From assembly GCF_048544455.1 (NCBI RefSeq), contig NC_133532.1, positions 15,626,948-15,690,947 of the forward strand: a DNA stretch of 64,000 bases, read 5' to 3'. This document shows positions 22,301-33,373 of the stretch, in pieces (the first letter of the stretch is position 1; every line of letters begins with the position of its first letter). The position numbers were made by a program, and so were the translations under genes. The stretch comes from Silene latifolia (taxonomy: Eukaryota; Streptophyta; Magnoliopsida; Caryophyllales; Caryophyllaceae). The notes below the pieces were generated by a model. It was given only the letters and a program-made list of their open reading frames with translations, did not search any database and was not told where the DNA came from.

Positions 22301-23692
22301 TGCACAGCTTGCTTGAAAAACAAAAAGAGGAATTGAAAGTTGAGGTTAGGACAATGTCAGACATGCCTGTAGGTGGCTTTTTACGTGATATATTGTCAAG
22401 CCTTCGACCTTCATCAGCTTTAATACACCCTTTGGAGTAGCTCCTGAAAGTAAGGATGTTCGCATTAAATTAGATGTCATATTCGAATAAGAGCAATTCA
22501 TCAGATGTAAAAGGTCGAAATTCGAATAAGAGCAACTCACTTTCACTGCCACCAAGTTTGTGGACTGCCTCCACAAAGGCATCGTGAAGTTCTGGGGTCC
22601 AGCGCATGCGTGGTTTAGCTTGGGAGCCAGATGCTGAAGGAGACGGGCTGACAACAGCAGCCACTTCTGGTGATGGCACGGAAACCTGGTGATGACTTTG
22701 TACCGCTTTCATAGGCAAATTCGAAGATGGTGTAGCTAATTGGCTTGACATCTACACCAAAACAACACTTAACGACCAATAGTGGTCTAGGTAAAACAAA
22801 AGCGCAGAAATACTTTTGCCCAACTATTCATTGGAGACGGTCTCACAATAACATATTAAGATTATCCTGAGACGGATCTAAAATTTCTAATAAATGGGGT
22901 AGTTATTTCGTTTTTAATAGGTATGTATACGGGTAGAATTATTAGTCGACTGTGAGTCACATCATATTAACATGAGGCCATCTTAAAAAAGACTAAATAA
23001 TGTACTTGCTCCCCATCAGTATAGACCTAATACAGCATACAGACCTTTGGTCCTTGATCAGTAGTGTTTGTATCAAGAAGCAGCTGATTCCAGTTAGAAC
23101 TCAAAGGTTCATTGTCGGTAATTAGTTGATCGGCCCAATCCTGCCAATCATTTCGCTTGCCGAGCTCCTCCTCTGTCATAAGATTACTGACACAACTATT
23201 GTTTATCGAGAGATGGCCATTCTGAATAGGAGGATGAGACGGAAAATTTGAAAACCCAGGTATTGTATCTGAGCCCCACGGGAGGTGGGTACCTCTAGTA
23301 TAACTTGAAGCTGTTGAATTTATGAAATCGGAGTAATCGGAAGCCTCTAGAGCTAGTGATGATCCGTTATGTGCTGATGGGGTAATATATGAGGAGTTCG
23401 CTGAATGATTTTCAAGGGTGACAGAAGAGAAAGGAGCACCGGTAGAGTACCCCGACGAACATGGCAACTTATGAACCATAATTTTACTATTGGATGGCAA
23501 TGAATTAGAATGGAAGACCAATGGATCGGCAACAAATTCCCTTTCCATTGAGACCTGCTGAGAATCTGGCAACTTAGGGTACTTATCACCGAAGTTGCTT
23601 GAAAGGACAGGTAAGGATGAAGACAGAGCTCCAGAAGCACCAAACTGTGTTGCACTAGGTCTCTGAAGAGATAAAGCAGGGCGTCCATCCAT
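19302..23692 (-). CDS. PHR1-like: PHR1-like MYB-CC (GARP) transcription factor
   Basis: Seven coding exons are read right to left: 23045-23692, 22541-22751, 22367-22443, 22214-22253, 21024-21081, 20169-20238 and 19302-19652, giving 484 residues. The start MDGRPALSLQRP matches the usual PHR1-type N-terminus. A conserved motif RNDWQDWADQLITD lies near residue 180. The MYB-like DNA-binding domain starts at RMRWTPELHDAFVEAV (about 264) and ends SHLQKYRTARY (about 319). The coiled coil with the LHEQLE signature follows (about 345-390). The C-terminal tail is rich in charged and serine residues. PHR1 proteins bind P1BS sites (GNATATNC) as dimers, activate phosphate-starvation genes and are restrained by SPX proteins that sense inositol pyrophosphates. 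The intron after the third coding exon has a GC donor instead of GT. Confidence 0.95.
22365..22366 (-). promoter_or_regulatory. Non-canonical GC splice donor in the PHR1-like gene
   Basis: The exon ending in codons for SHLQ is followed by GCATGT on the minus strand, and the next exon starts after an AG with codons for KYRTARY. Family alignment and reading phase both require this junction, so the intron (22254-22366) is GC-AG. The rest of the donor (CAG before, ATGT after) is strong, as usual for GC donors. Confidence 0.85.
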
Positions 23693-25887
23693 ATTGGCCT
23701 TCAAAAAAATTCTAGAGCCACTATACAGTCCCTGTACTTATAAGCGGACAACATCAGTTTAGAGAGCATGAAAGACAGAGAGATATTTAAGAGACTGCAT
23801 GTCATATCAATAACAACATTACCCCTAATGCTTCAAGGGAGCAGATGGCAGTGTAAGGGGGGTCAGATGTAACATACTACCATGTACGTGGTTTTACAAC
23901 ACAGAGACCATTGATGACCCAAGATGCAGAAAAGAAGATACAGGGAGAATATATCATATAACCAGCACTTCACATTTCACAATAAAAAGAGGCAAATCTA
24001 GTTTAGTGGGTCAAGTTGTTTTATTCTATCATAGTATAGAACCAAATTATAGTTAATCTTTCAGTGCATGTCATACCCAAATATTCTGATCAGTCGAGTA
24101 AAATGAATATGATAGTCATACAGTATGAGCCGTTTGTACCCCAATAGCATCACAAGTGTTTTAGTTAGACCAACAATATTGACAGATCAAAAGTGAAGGG
24201 TAAAAGTGGGTATCAACAATAAAAGGGAAAATTGTTAAATTTGAAATGCAAACAAAAAAACCAAAAGAAGGGACAAAATGGATAAAGCTCCAATGAAACT
24301 AGTCATGAATAATGATGTTTGTTATAACAGGGGCTGAGACGACGAGCGCTCAAGGGGACAAGTCGTAAGTTACATACCTATCCGAATGATTAAAACCCAT
24401 ATTATGATGTAAATACTGCACTTCAAGGCTAAAGAAACTATTACTGAATGCATAACAGGTTGTGTGAGACCCTTCTTCTATGCTTCAAACGAAACAAACC
24501 TTTTATAATTTAACAAACTGCTAGGTACCTCATAACCCAAAGTCAGCCCAAAAGCTCCAGATAACACAAACGGATCAACAAAGGAAATTAGTTTCAGGAT
24601 TCAAATGTTAAAAAACACTAGCGCTGGTATAGTATTCTAGCAGATGAAAATTACTTAAGAACTTCAACTGACTATATCATTACACAACTGATTACCCTAT
24701 ACTTGCAGCCTTGCAGGTCCAAATTTGCTTTTTAAGAAGCTAAATCGATGGCAGCACAAAGAAAATAAAGATGACACAGACATAGATGGTAGTTTTCTCT
24801 CCAAAAGGACCTCCATGCAAAAATTAACCAAGGAGTCCAGATTATGTCCCTAAAGACCGTGAAGAGAATAGAACAAACATATTGGAACTGGTCACATTTC
24901 ACCAGTTCAATTAAACTTGTATTATGCTTCTAAAATTAAGCAAATCTGTGCAATAGTATCTCCAAATATGTGGCACAGCCGACCAACCCCCCCCCCCCCA
25001 ATATCTCCATATGTTCACCATTTGTAGGAGTCCTCAAGGCATTTGGGTAATGTTGTTGCAGATGTGCCTTGTAAATGAACAATTGATCATATAACATTCT
25101 ATCAACAAAATCCTCTACATGACCATATTAGCCACTCTTTTTGCCTATGTAACATTGACTCGACTGTAAGTGTGTAGCACACTCTTTTTTATAAAAAATT
25201 TCATGTTTTGTTCTAAAATAGAGTTTCATGACATGTGTCGGAGACACGAACCGCATCCAATATGAATTGCCAATGCAACAGTAGACACTCATCCCAAGTT
25301 CCAAATCATACCTTTCTTCCACAATAAGATAACATATCATCTACATTACTATGTTACTCCGAATCTTCTTATTTCCCCGCGTATCAGTGTCGGACACCCG
25401 GACAAGGGTACGGCACTTGGACACCTCATTTTAAGCCAAAATATGCATATTTTTCATAAAAACATCCCAGTCTGACACTTGGACATACGCTAGTGTCGGA
25501 TACTTCTAAATGAGTCCGAGTAACATATAGAATCCCATCATCCATAACCCTAAAACTAATAAAATAACATCAACACTTGAGCCAAATACTTGCAATTCAA
25601 TTTCTTCCATAACCCTCAAGCTTTCTTACACACAGACATAACATAACAATTAACACATTCAAAGTATAAAAAAACCATGCAAAGGGCAATCAATCTCAAA
25701 AACCCATCAAAAGCTAATCAAGATCAACAAATTCAAACTAAACCTAATTGCCCAAATCATTAAACCTACAAAAATCAAATCATTTGCATGTTTAAGCAAT
25801 CAAAATACACAAAATAAACATATAATTTCAACACCCAACAAAATAATGAAAATTTATAAGATGGGTAGATTAGAGAAGAGTTTATAC
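23693..25887 (-). other. 5' UTR intron region of the PHR1-like gene
   Basis: No coding sequence is recognised here. A good donor (CGAG followed by GTATAAAC) lies at 25886-25888 on the minus strand, and acceptors occur at about 23712 or 23732, shortly before the start codon. A leader intron of about 2.1 kb is therefore inferred. It contains a C homopolymer at about 24987-25000 and, at 25380-25520, repeated GTGTCGGA/GGACAC words that look like an old repeat. Confidence 0.5.
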
Positions 25888-26048
25888 CTCGAAATTAATG
25901 GAAACCCATGAATTAATAGAAATGAGGGGATGAATTAAATGAAGTTTAAGATTGAAAGATGTGAGAAAAAAGTGATCACCGGAGACCCAAATGAGTGAAG
26001 GATCACAGGTGAGTCATATGGGTTTGGTTTTTCTGGTTTAAAATTAAA
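25888..26048 (-). other. Inferred non-coding first exon of the PHR1-like gene
   Basis: This stretch lies between the inferred donor at 25887/25888 and a start about 30 bases after the TATA-like box at 26078-26086. It is inferred only from these signals. Confidence 0.4.
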
Positions 26049-26077
26049 ATTCTAAAGCAATTAAAACTACGAGTGTG

Positions 26078-26086
26078 TATATATAC
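26078..26086 (-). promoter_or_regulatory. Probable TATA box of the PHR1-like gene
   Basis: TATATATAC, which reads GTATATATA on the minus strand, lies about 190 bases upstream of the inferred leader donor, so transcription would start near 26048. Confidence 0.4.
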
Positions 26087-26359
26087 GTAAGAGAGTATTC
26101 CCCAGGCTAATCCTATGCGAGTGCGACTTACCATTGTAGTATTGTACTTCTAGTCCTACACATATACGAAAGTACGGAGTATGGGTTTGGATCGACATTT
26201 AGCAAAATCGAAATTAATGACGGAACCAGAATCTCCAATACGTTATATTTTTTGGTTTCCGAATCCGTATTAGATTATGTAATTATCGTTTTGGCTTTTG
26301 TATTAATTAATTATTTGCGTAAATTTAATTAGCTTACGTTTCATCTGATTTCGGACAAC

Positions 26360-26600
26360 ATACGAACATAGTTGGACATTTGATACCCAAAGTCCGTCCA
26401 CATGACAGACGTTGAGTACCAACATCCAACCATAGAGTGAAAGTTAAGTATCAACGCCCAGCCATGGTTTGATTATCAACATCTATCCATGGTTGGACGT
26501 TGATATTCAACATCCATCCATGGATAGGACGTTGATTGTCAACATCCAACCATTGACCGAACTTTGAGTATCAAGGTTCCTTCCGCGGTCGGACATTTTT
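26360..26600 (+). repeat. Degenerate minisatellite, unit about 43-45 bp
   Basis: About five diverged copies repeat the pattern CATCCAACCAT..GGACGTTGA.TATCAA. Shared words include CATCCATCCATGG, GGACGTTGAT and AGTATCAA. It lies directly before the decayed MULE transposase and may be part of that element. Confidence 0.7.
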
Positions 26601-27479
26601 AATTGAATTTATTTGGTTTTAGGTCATTTTACTTATTGTAATTATATTTTTTGTATTTTTTATTACCTAATTATAATTCAAATTGCATTAAACAGGTATC
26701 ATTTGAGAATTTTGATGGTGATGGCGTTGATTACAACCTATTATTTGTCACGAATACACGGTTTCCAACGCATGATGAGGTTTTTAAATGGGCTCAAAGG
26801 ATAGCTTTCGAAAACGGGTTTGCTTTGGTAAAAGCAATAACGGGGCAAAAAACAAAAAACAAATCGGGTTGTTGGCTTCCTACTTTCGTTGCTCGAGAAA
26901 TGACCGACCTGATGAAAAGGTTGATCCCGACAAGCCAAAAAAGAAGCAGAAATCAACTAAATGTAGTTGTCAGTTCCGTAGTCGAGTTGTGCAAAATTAC
27001 CCTTTTCAAGATTATAAAAGCACGGTAATTTGGAACATTGTCAATTTGTCATCACCCCGGGGTTCGGAACTCATAACCACGATCTAGCTAGTCAAGTACA
27101 AGGACGGGGATCGCCACTTTACGGGATTGAACGACGAGGTGAAAGCATATGGGAGGCAACAATATCAGGCTGGGTTTCTCCTGAGGGATATTAAAAACAA
27201 TTTTCACCAGAAAAACCCCTGATAAACCTCAACCTTCAAGCACCCAAATCTATAGCGAGACAAGTAAACTTAGGTGGGAATTGAGGGAGAAAGGAAAACC
27301 GCTCAAAAAATGTTGGCTCTAGCCTTAGAACACCATTATATGCATTGGAATGAGAGAAATCATGAGACACGCGAGATCACGCATGTATTCATGTCCCATC
27401 CGGAAGCCATGAAGATGTTCCGGGATTATCCTTACATGGTACTCATGGATTCGACGTATAATACCAAATTTACGTGCCT

Positions 27480-28700
27480 AAGCCGCTCGGATTATTGCAC
27501 AGTGTGATCCTTGCTTCACGGCCTTTAGTCTTTGCATACTCCTTATTCCTACATCCTTGGTCATCATTCTTGCCTCCTCTTCATACTAGTCCATCCAATA
27601 TCTTCAACAAGCTTCCAAATATGCACGGGAGACGGGAATTCCGCCTCATTATCTTCTTTCCTACAAGACATATACAATGCAATAGGAAAGTGAAATATGA
27701 AGGAATTGACGGATAAAATGGCCATGAAATGTTATATTAGTATGCAAAATAGGTTCAATTATGGGACTAAATGTGCGCAAATAAGAGTCACATCAAACAT
27801 CCCCAAACCGAACATTTACTCGTCCCGAGTAAAGAGGTGACTAGATCAACTAGACCTTTATTTAAACTATCTTAGTAATATAACCGATGTGAGACAATTA
27901 GCGGGTCTCACTCCGCCCCTTCAACTCACAACAAGACATCCATGAGGTAAGGTGCCTTCTTGCAAGGCAAGGTGGGGCTTGCCAAAATGGCGACACATCC
28001 AAGCATTAAGCACACAAAACAAGTAATGGATGCATCTACAAAAGAATAGCCACTTTCCTCATCTAAGTGGCGGAAATTATCTACAAGGGAAGTAATTTAA
28101 GGGTACACATTCCATTATAAATACGGTTTCTTCAAACTACTAAGCCTAGGAGGATACCAATAAATCACCTCCAAGTTGTGTCAAGTTAGGGTACCTTTGT
28201 CCTCAATTGTTAAATGCTTTCGTCAAGAGTAGACTCCCTATGGTGTTAGAAACACTAGAGGATCGCGGAATTCCCCTTCTTGCCTAGACAAGAAGAAGGG
28301 TAGTCCCCTCTCTACCATGCACAAAAGTGGATTCGATGGATAAAGGGATCATTTGTATTTGAGTTTCATATGGGAGTTTGCTTTTGTTGTTGTTTTTCCC
28401 CCCCAATTTGTGGCATTTGACATTTGAGAACACTTTCTTTTTGCCATTTTTTTTTTATGTTTGGCATTTCAATACTTGACAACTTTCAACTGTCAACGCC
28501 GGGATGATGCACTGAGTCACAATTCCTGATTGTCATGTCGTCCGAAGTCTGTCAGACATTGTTTTCTTTTTTGTCGTGGAGTAGGAAGTAGGAACGAGGT
28601 ATTACCGTCATGGTAACCACTTCTGCTTCCGCTGTTACTCCTTTGTTTTCCATGTTGCTCCTTTTCTTTTCCGATCGAAAGGATAAGGAGTGCTTAGTTC
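27480..28700. mobile_element. Foreign insert within the MULE transposase, retroelement-like spacer
   Basis: This stretch interrupts the MULE similarity. It has no recognisable open frame. Phrases such as CCCCAAACCGAACATTTACT and CTTGCCTAGACAAG, and the long non-coding style with T-runs, resemble spacer DNA of Ty3-type retroelements. Family and ends are not fixed, and it is broken. Confidence 0.3.
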
Positions 28701-28705
28701 GGTAG

Positions 28706-29077
28706 GTGGCAGATAGCCCCCAGTTTGACAACAACAATGGTGTTAGAAAGGATGATTTAGGATTCATATTAGTAAATTTTGACAAGCTTGGAAATAAGGA
28801 CGATCCTTTTATATTAGCGTCACAAGCAAAACAAGTGTTTTATGTTACCGATCCTATGGATAAGAAGTGGTCAGTTGTTCTATCTTGCCATCGCCGAATT
28901 CCAGATGATGAAGACGTCGAATTTGAAGGACTTGATCACAGTGCTATATCGCAATTTGGTAATGATGTTGAAAATGTTAACATTCCAAACATATATACAC
29001 GGGATCATCATCATGATGAAGGTATTTGGGTTAATGAAGAGACTAGCAAGTCCAGAAAACGTTCCCGGCAGCCGTGA
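28706..29077 (+). pseudogene. CACTA (En/Spm) transposase C-terminal fragment, DUF4216-like
   Basis: The frame encodes DDLGFILVNFDKLGNKDDPF followed by ILASQAKQVFYVTDPMDKKW and SVVL, the typical C-terminal signature of plant CACTA transposase genes. It ends in an acidic and basic tail (KSRKRSR). Only this domain remains; no catalytic domain and no CACTA termini are found nearby. It lies inside the interrupted MULE pseudogene, so it arrived with or after that insertion. Confidence 0.75.
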
Positions 29078-30420
29078 AAATATCAGCAATCCAATCAAGA
29101 TATCTTACGTCATTTGTAATTATTGTCTTGCTGTTATATATCAAACTGTTGTTGTAAACTTTTTCTGTTGTTGCAGCGGGAGGGTTAGGGAAAAATTGTA
29201 TCAAACAAAATGAATTATTAAATAAAACAGTTATACCTAAATAGTTGTTCAGGAGGTGTACAGTTATTCGTTCTTAATCGCATGTTTGCTTCTTCCTTTT
29301 AAGTTTGAAGTTGGGTACACGTGGTTGTTAAAGAAGTTGGGTACCCTTCTTGAGTGCAACGGTACATCCCTTTATGTCACCGATCGAGAGTTGGGTTTGA
29401 TCGCCGCTCTTAAGGCGGTATATTCCGGCGTTGATCATTTATTGTGTTGATGGCACATGAACCGTGCCATCGAGGCCCGAACACTCGAATTCTGGAAGAA
29501 TGAGTGGTACAGAAACCATGTCATAAACAATGAAGAAAGCGATTGGAGAAGAGTGATCGATGCTTTTACCGAGGAACAGTTTAGAGAAGCTTGGACGGTT
29601 TGTAGTCGTAAGTGGGTGCCTTTGGCAACTTATTTCAAGAATGCATGGGCTCAGTACGCGAGGAAGTTTGTACTATGTTGTATGAACGACTACTTTTATC
29701 TAGGTAACACGGCAAGATTCCGTATTGAGTCCTCTCATTCTCTATTAAATACGTGGTTGAAAAGTGCACATCTTACACTTGATACCATGTGGTTCCGTAT
29801 CGAAGCTCAACACTCCAAAATCAGAAAGGAGCTCGAACAATTAAGAAGTAGACCTCGGATAACAGGTCGTACTTTTTCCTTGTTGCAAGAATCGTGTCTA
29901 TTAAGGCAATAGAGATAATGGAGGAAGAACTTAAGAGAGGGATTGGTTTGGGTATCGAGGTTGGAGGCTAGATGTGGATGTGTGCTACGAAGACTCATAG
30001 ATTACCTTGTAGGTGCATGTCAATCAGTTTCTTTGAATATCAGGGGTAAGAGAGGCCATCTAGAGGACGTTCATAGGTTTTGGAAGACCTTGGTATACAA
30101 CCGTGATTATCAAATGCCGAAAACTGACAATGATGTATTTGACGAACTAGTGGAGCAAGCGAGAAAGAGCGACCCGACCCATCGGAGGGCATTCATAGAG
30201 AAGATGCATGATTTCCTTCATCCAGAGGACGAGTATGTTTTGCACCCTCTATTAGAGAGAACCCAAAAATCCGACCCAGAAGTTCTACTACTTGGAGCAA
30301 GTCGGGTTTTGTGCACAGCTAAAGAAATTTCGAGACGCCAAGCACCGATGGATCAACAACTACACAACCTAGCCTTGGTAATTTTCCTCCAGGAGCGGCC
30401 GGTGCTCCATTGGAGATGAA

Positions 30421-30844
30421 CTACACCACTTGTCTTTTCTCATCTTGGACTATAAGATACGGTGCCTAAGAGGATCTATGGAGCCGCTTCGACAGTTAGG
30501 TAGATGTTCGAGATGATGTTCATTGTGGATTTTGAGTGATATCACATGCTCTACGGGGGCAAGAAGGTGACTTCCTTCAGATGTGGGATTGGTGTGTACG
30601 GGACATGAGATGCTTTGATGTCTAAAGACAGTTGTGGGGAGATACCGCCCCATCGCCGACAAGCTTGTCACGGTATGAGTTTACTTTGAGTAGGGTCAAG
30701 TTCGCCCAGGAGAGTGGTTGTGGGGTGCACAATTGGATGTGGGGTACGGGGGTGACGATTTTTTCGTGTTTGCATCGATCTTCAACTAGACCATATGTGT
30801 TATCGGCCAACACCGTGACTTGACAGGGCCAGGAGTTTGGCAAT
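30421..30844. other. Degenerate sequence, no gene
   Basis: This follows the MULE remains and has only short open frames. It may be further decayed transposon sequence. Confidence 0.4.
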
Positions 30845-31138
30845 TAGGGGTGTTCACCGGTCCAAAATCGGATCGGACCGGATGAAACCGCGGACCGGAT
30901 AACCACCCACCCTAAGACCGGGGACCGGACCGGTTAGGAGGGGATACGTACCGGACCGGAACCCTTTAGGTCATGTTTTTTCCGGGTTTGGACCGAACCG
31001 ATACTAATTTACAAAGTAAATTGAGTTTTATTTTTTAAAGTGGACCTGACCAGAGACCGGTCACCATATTTCTAGGGACCCGAAGACCGGACCGGTCGGT
31101 TCGGTTTGTCGGTCTGAGCCACTTTTTGTTCAACCTTA
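30845..31138. mobile_element. Non-autonomous hAT-like element, 294 bp
   Basis: The left end is TAGGGGTGTTCA and the right end read inwards is TAAGGTTGAACA (8 of 12 match). The flanking 8-mers TTGGCAAT (30837-30844) and TTGACAAT (31139-31146) differ at one base, fitting an aged 8-bp hAT target duplication. The interior is rich in GGACCGGACCGG-type words. Confidence 0.7.
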
Positions 31139-33373
31139 TTGACAATGTAGTACTATTATGCCCCACAGGAGCTCGTCGGAGAATAAGGTTCTGACTGGTG
31201 TTTTGTGGAATGTGAACTACAAACACCATTGGATGCGTTTGCTAGGGCTGAGCAAAACCGGATATCCGATCCGGATTTCAAAATCGGATTGGATATCCGA
31301 ATTTAAAATTATCATTTTTCCTGATCCACATCCGATCTGAATAATTTGAATATCTGAAAATCTGGAATCCGGAAAATCGGAGATCCAGATTTCGGAAACC
31401 AGATTTGATCCGGATTTAAATGTACAGTAAAAATTCCACCGAGGCGGGTGGTATTGGGCTATTGGCAGACTAAAACTAAAGGAAATTTCGGTTCATTTTG
31501 CAACCCACTAAAAAAAGGTAATGTGCTCGATCGCACAAATTACAAGTTTTGATCGCATAAATTACAAGTCTCGATCGTATAAATTACAATTCTTAATTTC
31601 ATAAATTACGAGTCTGTATTACAAATACTCGTATACTCGTATTATTTTCCTATGCTAGCATCTTCTTAATGATATCGTCATTCAATGGATCTAGAGATTA
31701 GACATGGTAAACGGGTTAATAATTAAGGCAAGATTAATTGTATTATTTTCGTAATTTATTGAGAGTTAAAAATGGGGTTAAGTAAGCCAGCTTGGTCTAG
31801 TCAGTTTGGGTCATGATTTCTCTAATTGAATCATGGAATTATGCGAATTGTGTATTTAGCTTAAGTAACTTCATTGTTTTACCTATCAACCACGTCATCT
31901 ATCGAGACAATCATGGTCCAAATTGAACGACTCGATAGATAGGGTATCGAAAATAAGTTGACTCAAAAGGATCTGTATTGAACCCGACTCAAATTAGGAA
32001 TAAGTAATGAAGAGTACATGATTTGTTTAGAATAAATGAACGAGTGAATGTATAGGTACGTGCAAACAAATGACACTAAAGAAAAGAGTAAACGGTGGTA
32101 GGTGTAAGTTGTAAGTTGTAAAGAAATTGGTTATGGGCCCGTATAAGTTGAATAAGGAAATCGAATTATAAGATCATGTATAAAAAGAGAGGACGATTTT
32201 ATCCTCTTAAATTTTTTCCCTCCTATATCTTTGACACCTCGTACTCTTTTACATGCACTTCATTTTCCACTAATTACATCCTATTTATTTCCTCTTTCTC
32301 TATTTTTCTCTACATTAGGGATGATCCTCTTATAGGTTATTTTTCTTATTTTAATTAATTTTTCCAATATTTATAAAATAAAAATATATCCACATGGTAA
32401 ATATTAACTAGTGAGTTCGCATACGGGCCAATATTTACTTTCCTCTAAAATTATAAGAATAAGTTATCTTCCTCTTACTAATATGATGTATAATAAAAGT
32501 CCCACAATAGAGAAGGATCCCTCTTAAAAGAAAGAGAGTGTTAGGAGAATGGTCAATCCTCTCTATTGTACATGTTCTAAAGGTTACGTTCGTCCTTTTG
32601 TTAGAAAAGTCCGACCTTAAACAGAGATGAACAAATTAAGCTGGAATTTACCTTATCAAAAAGTGATAGAATCGTGTGGAATTGAAGAAGTAAATTTAAG
32701 CGTGATGATTATCACGATATATTTTGTGATGCAATTGTTAAGTACTAAGTTAATCTATTATATTAATCTAAATGTATCTTTTAGTAGTTCTAAACCTTGT
32801 GTATTGCAGTGAATATTGTATATTAACTCGTTTAGACTATTGCATAATATTTGTTGGATTTGTTAACGGTATGAAGTTCTCTATCTATAAAGGCTAAAAC
32901 ATTTAGGGGATTGTGATTGACGGTTGAATTTTGGAAAAAAAAAATGATTTTTGTTAATGTAGGGCCCCCCATGATCATCAAGCTAATTAATTAGTTTCTC
33001 TCCTCCACCCTCTATTTCTCTATTGATTCATTGAATCTTTCCTTCTCAATTCAGTAAACAACTCAAAAATCATTAATTACTTTCAAAAATCATTTGGTTT
33101 AATTAACTTTTATTTTTAAAAAACGAACAAGTAATCGTCATATAGAGAGTATTATTGATTGTATAATTTCTTCAGATATTAAGTTTTACAAAAGTTAGAG
33201 AAAAAGTATTGTATCAGCAGAATAATATCAGATTTGTAATTTTTTTTATAATTGTGTATAATATTTTGTATATTAGAAATTTAAAGCAAACCAGTGCATT
33301 TTTTGCATGGGTATAAAACTAGTTTATAAGGAAGTCGAAAAGGGACGATTAACTGAGGTTTTATGATACTAAT
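31139..33373. other. AT-rich intergenic DNA with repeat remnants
   Basis: No gene is recognised. At about 31246 a hAT-like left end (TAGGGCTGAGCAAAACCGGA) is followed by ATCCGGAT-rich sequence without a clear right end. At about 31698 TAGACATGGTAAACGGGTTA resembles the end of the element at 4336. The rest is low-complexity AT-rich DNA. Confidence 0.5.
31524..31612 (+). repeat. Short tandem repeat, unit about 27 bp
   Basis: About three and a half copies of a unit with GATCGCATAAATTACAAGTCT are visible, diverging along the array. No function is suggested. Confidence 0.6.

Larger units (their letters stand above)
26690..30420 (+). pseudogene. Decayed FAR1/MULE-type transposase gene, interrupted
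   Basis: The N-terminal part (26690-27490) holds a FAR1-type DNA-binding region (FKWAQRIAFENGFALVKA, then KCSCQFRSRVV and an HNHDL motif) and the start of the MULE catalytic domain (DYPYMVLMDSTYNTKF). The similarity resumes at about 29300 (YVTDRELGLIAALKAVY, then WHMNRAIEARTLEFW) and runs to a SWIM-type zinc finger (CGCVLRR..., about 29970) and a C-terminal tail to 30420. The reading frame changes several times in the first part, an in-frame stop lies just before WHMNR, and 1.8 kb of foreign sequence splits the catalytic domain. It cannot encode an active transposase. Host FAR1-like genes share this ancestry, but the decay favours a dead transposon. Confidence 0.8.

Noticed and set aside
22834-22990. 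A MITE in a PHR1-like intron (GAGACGGTCTCA word)
   Set aside because: A single short palindrome with no clear terminal repeats or target duplication.
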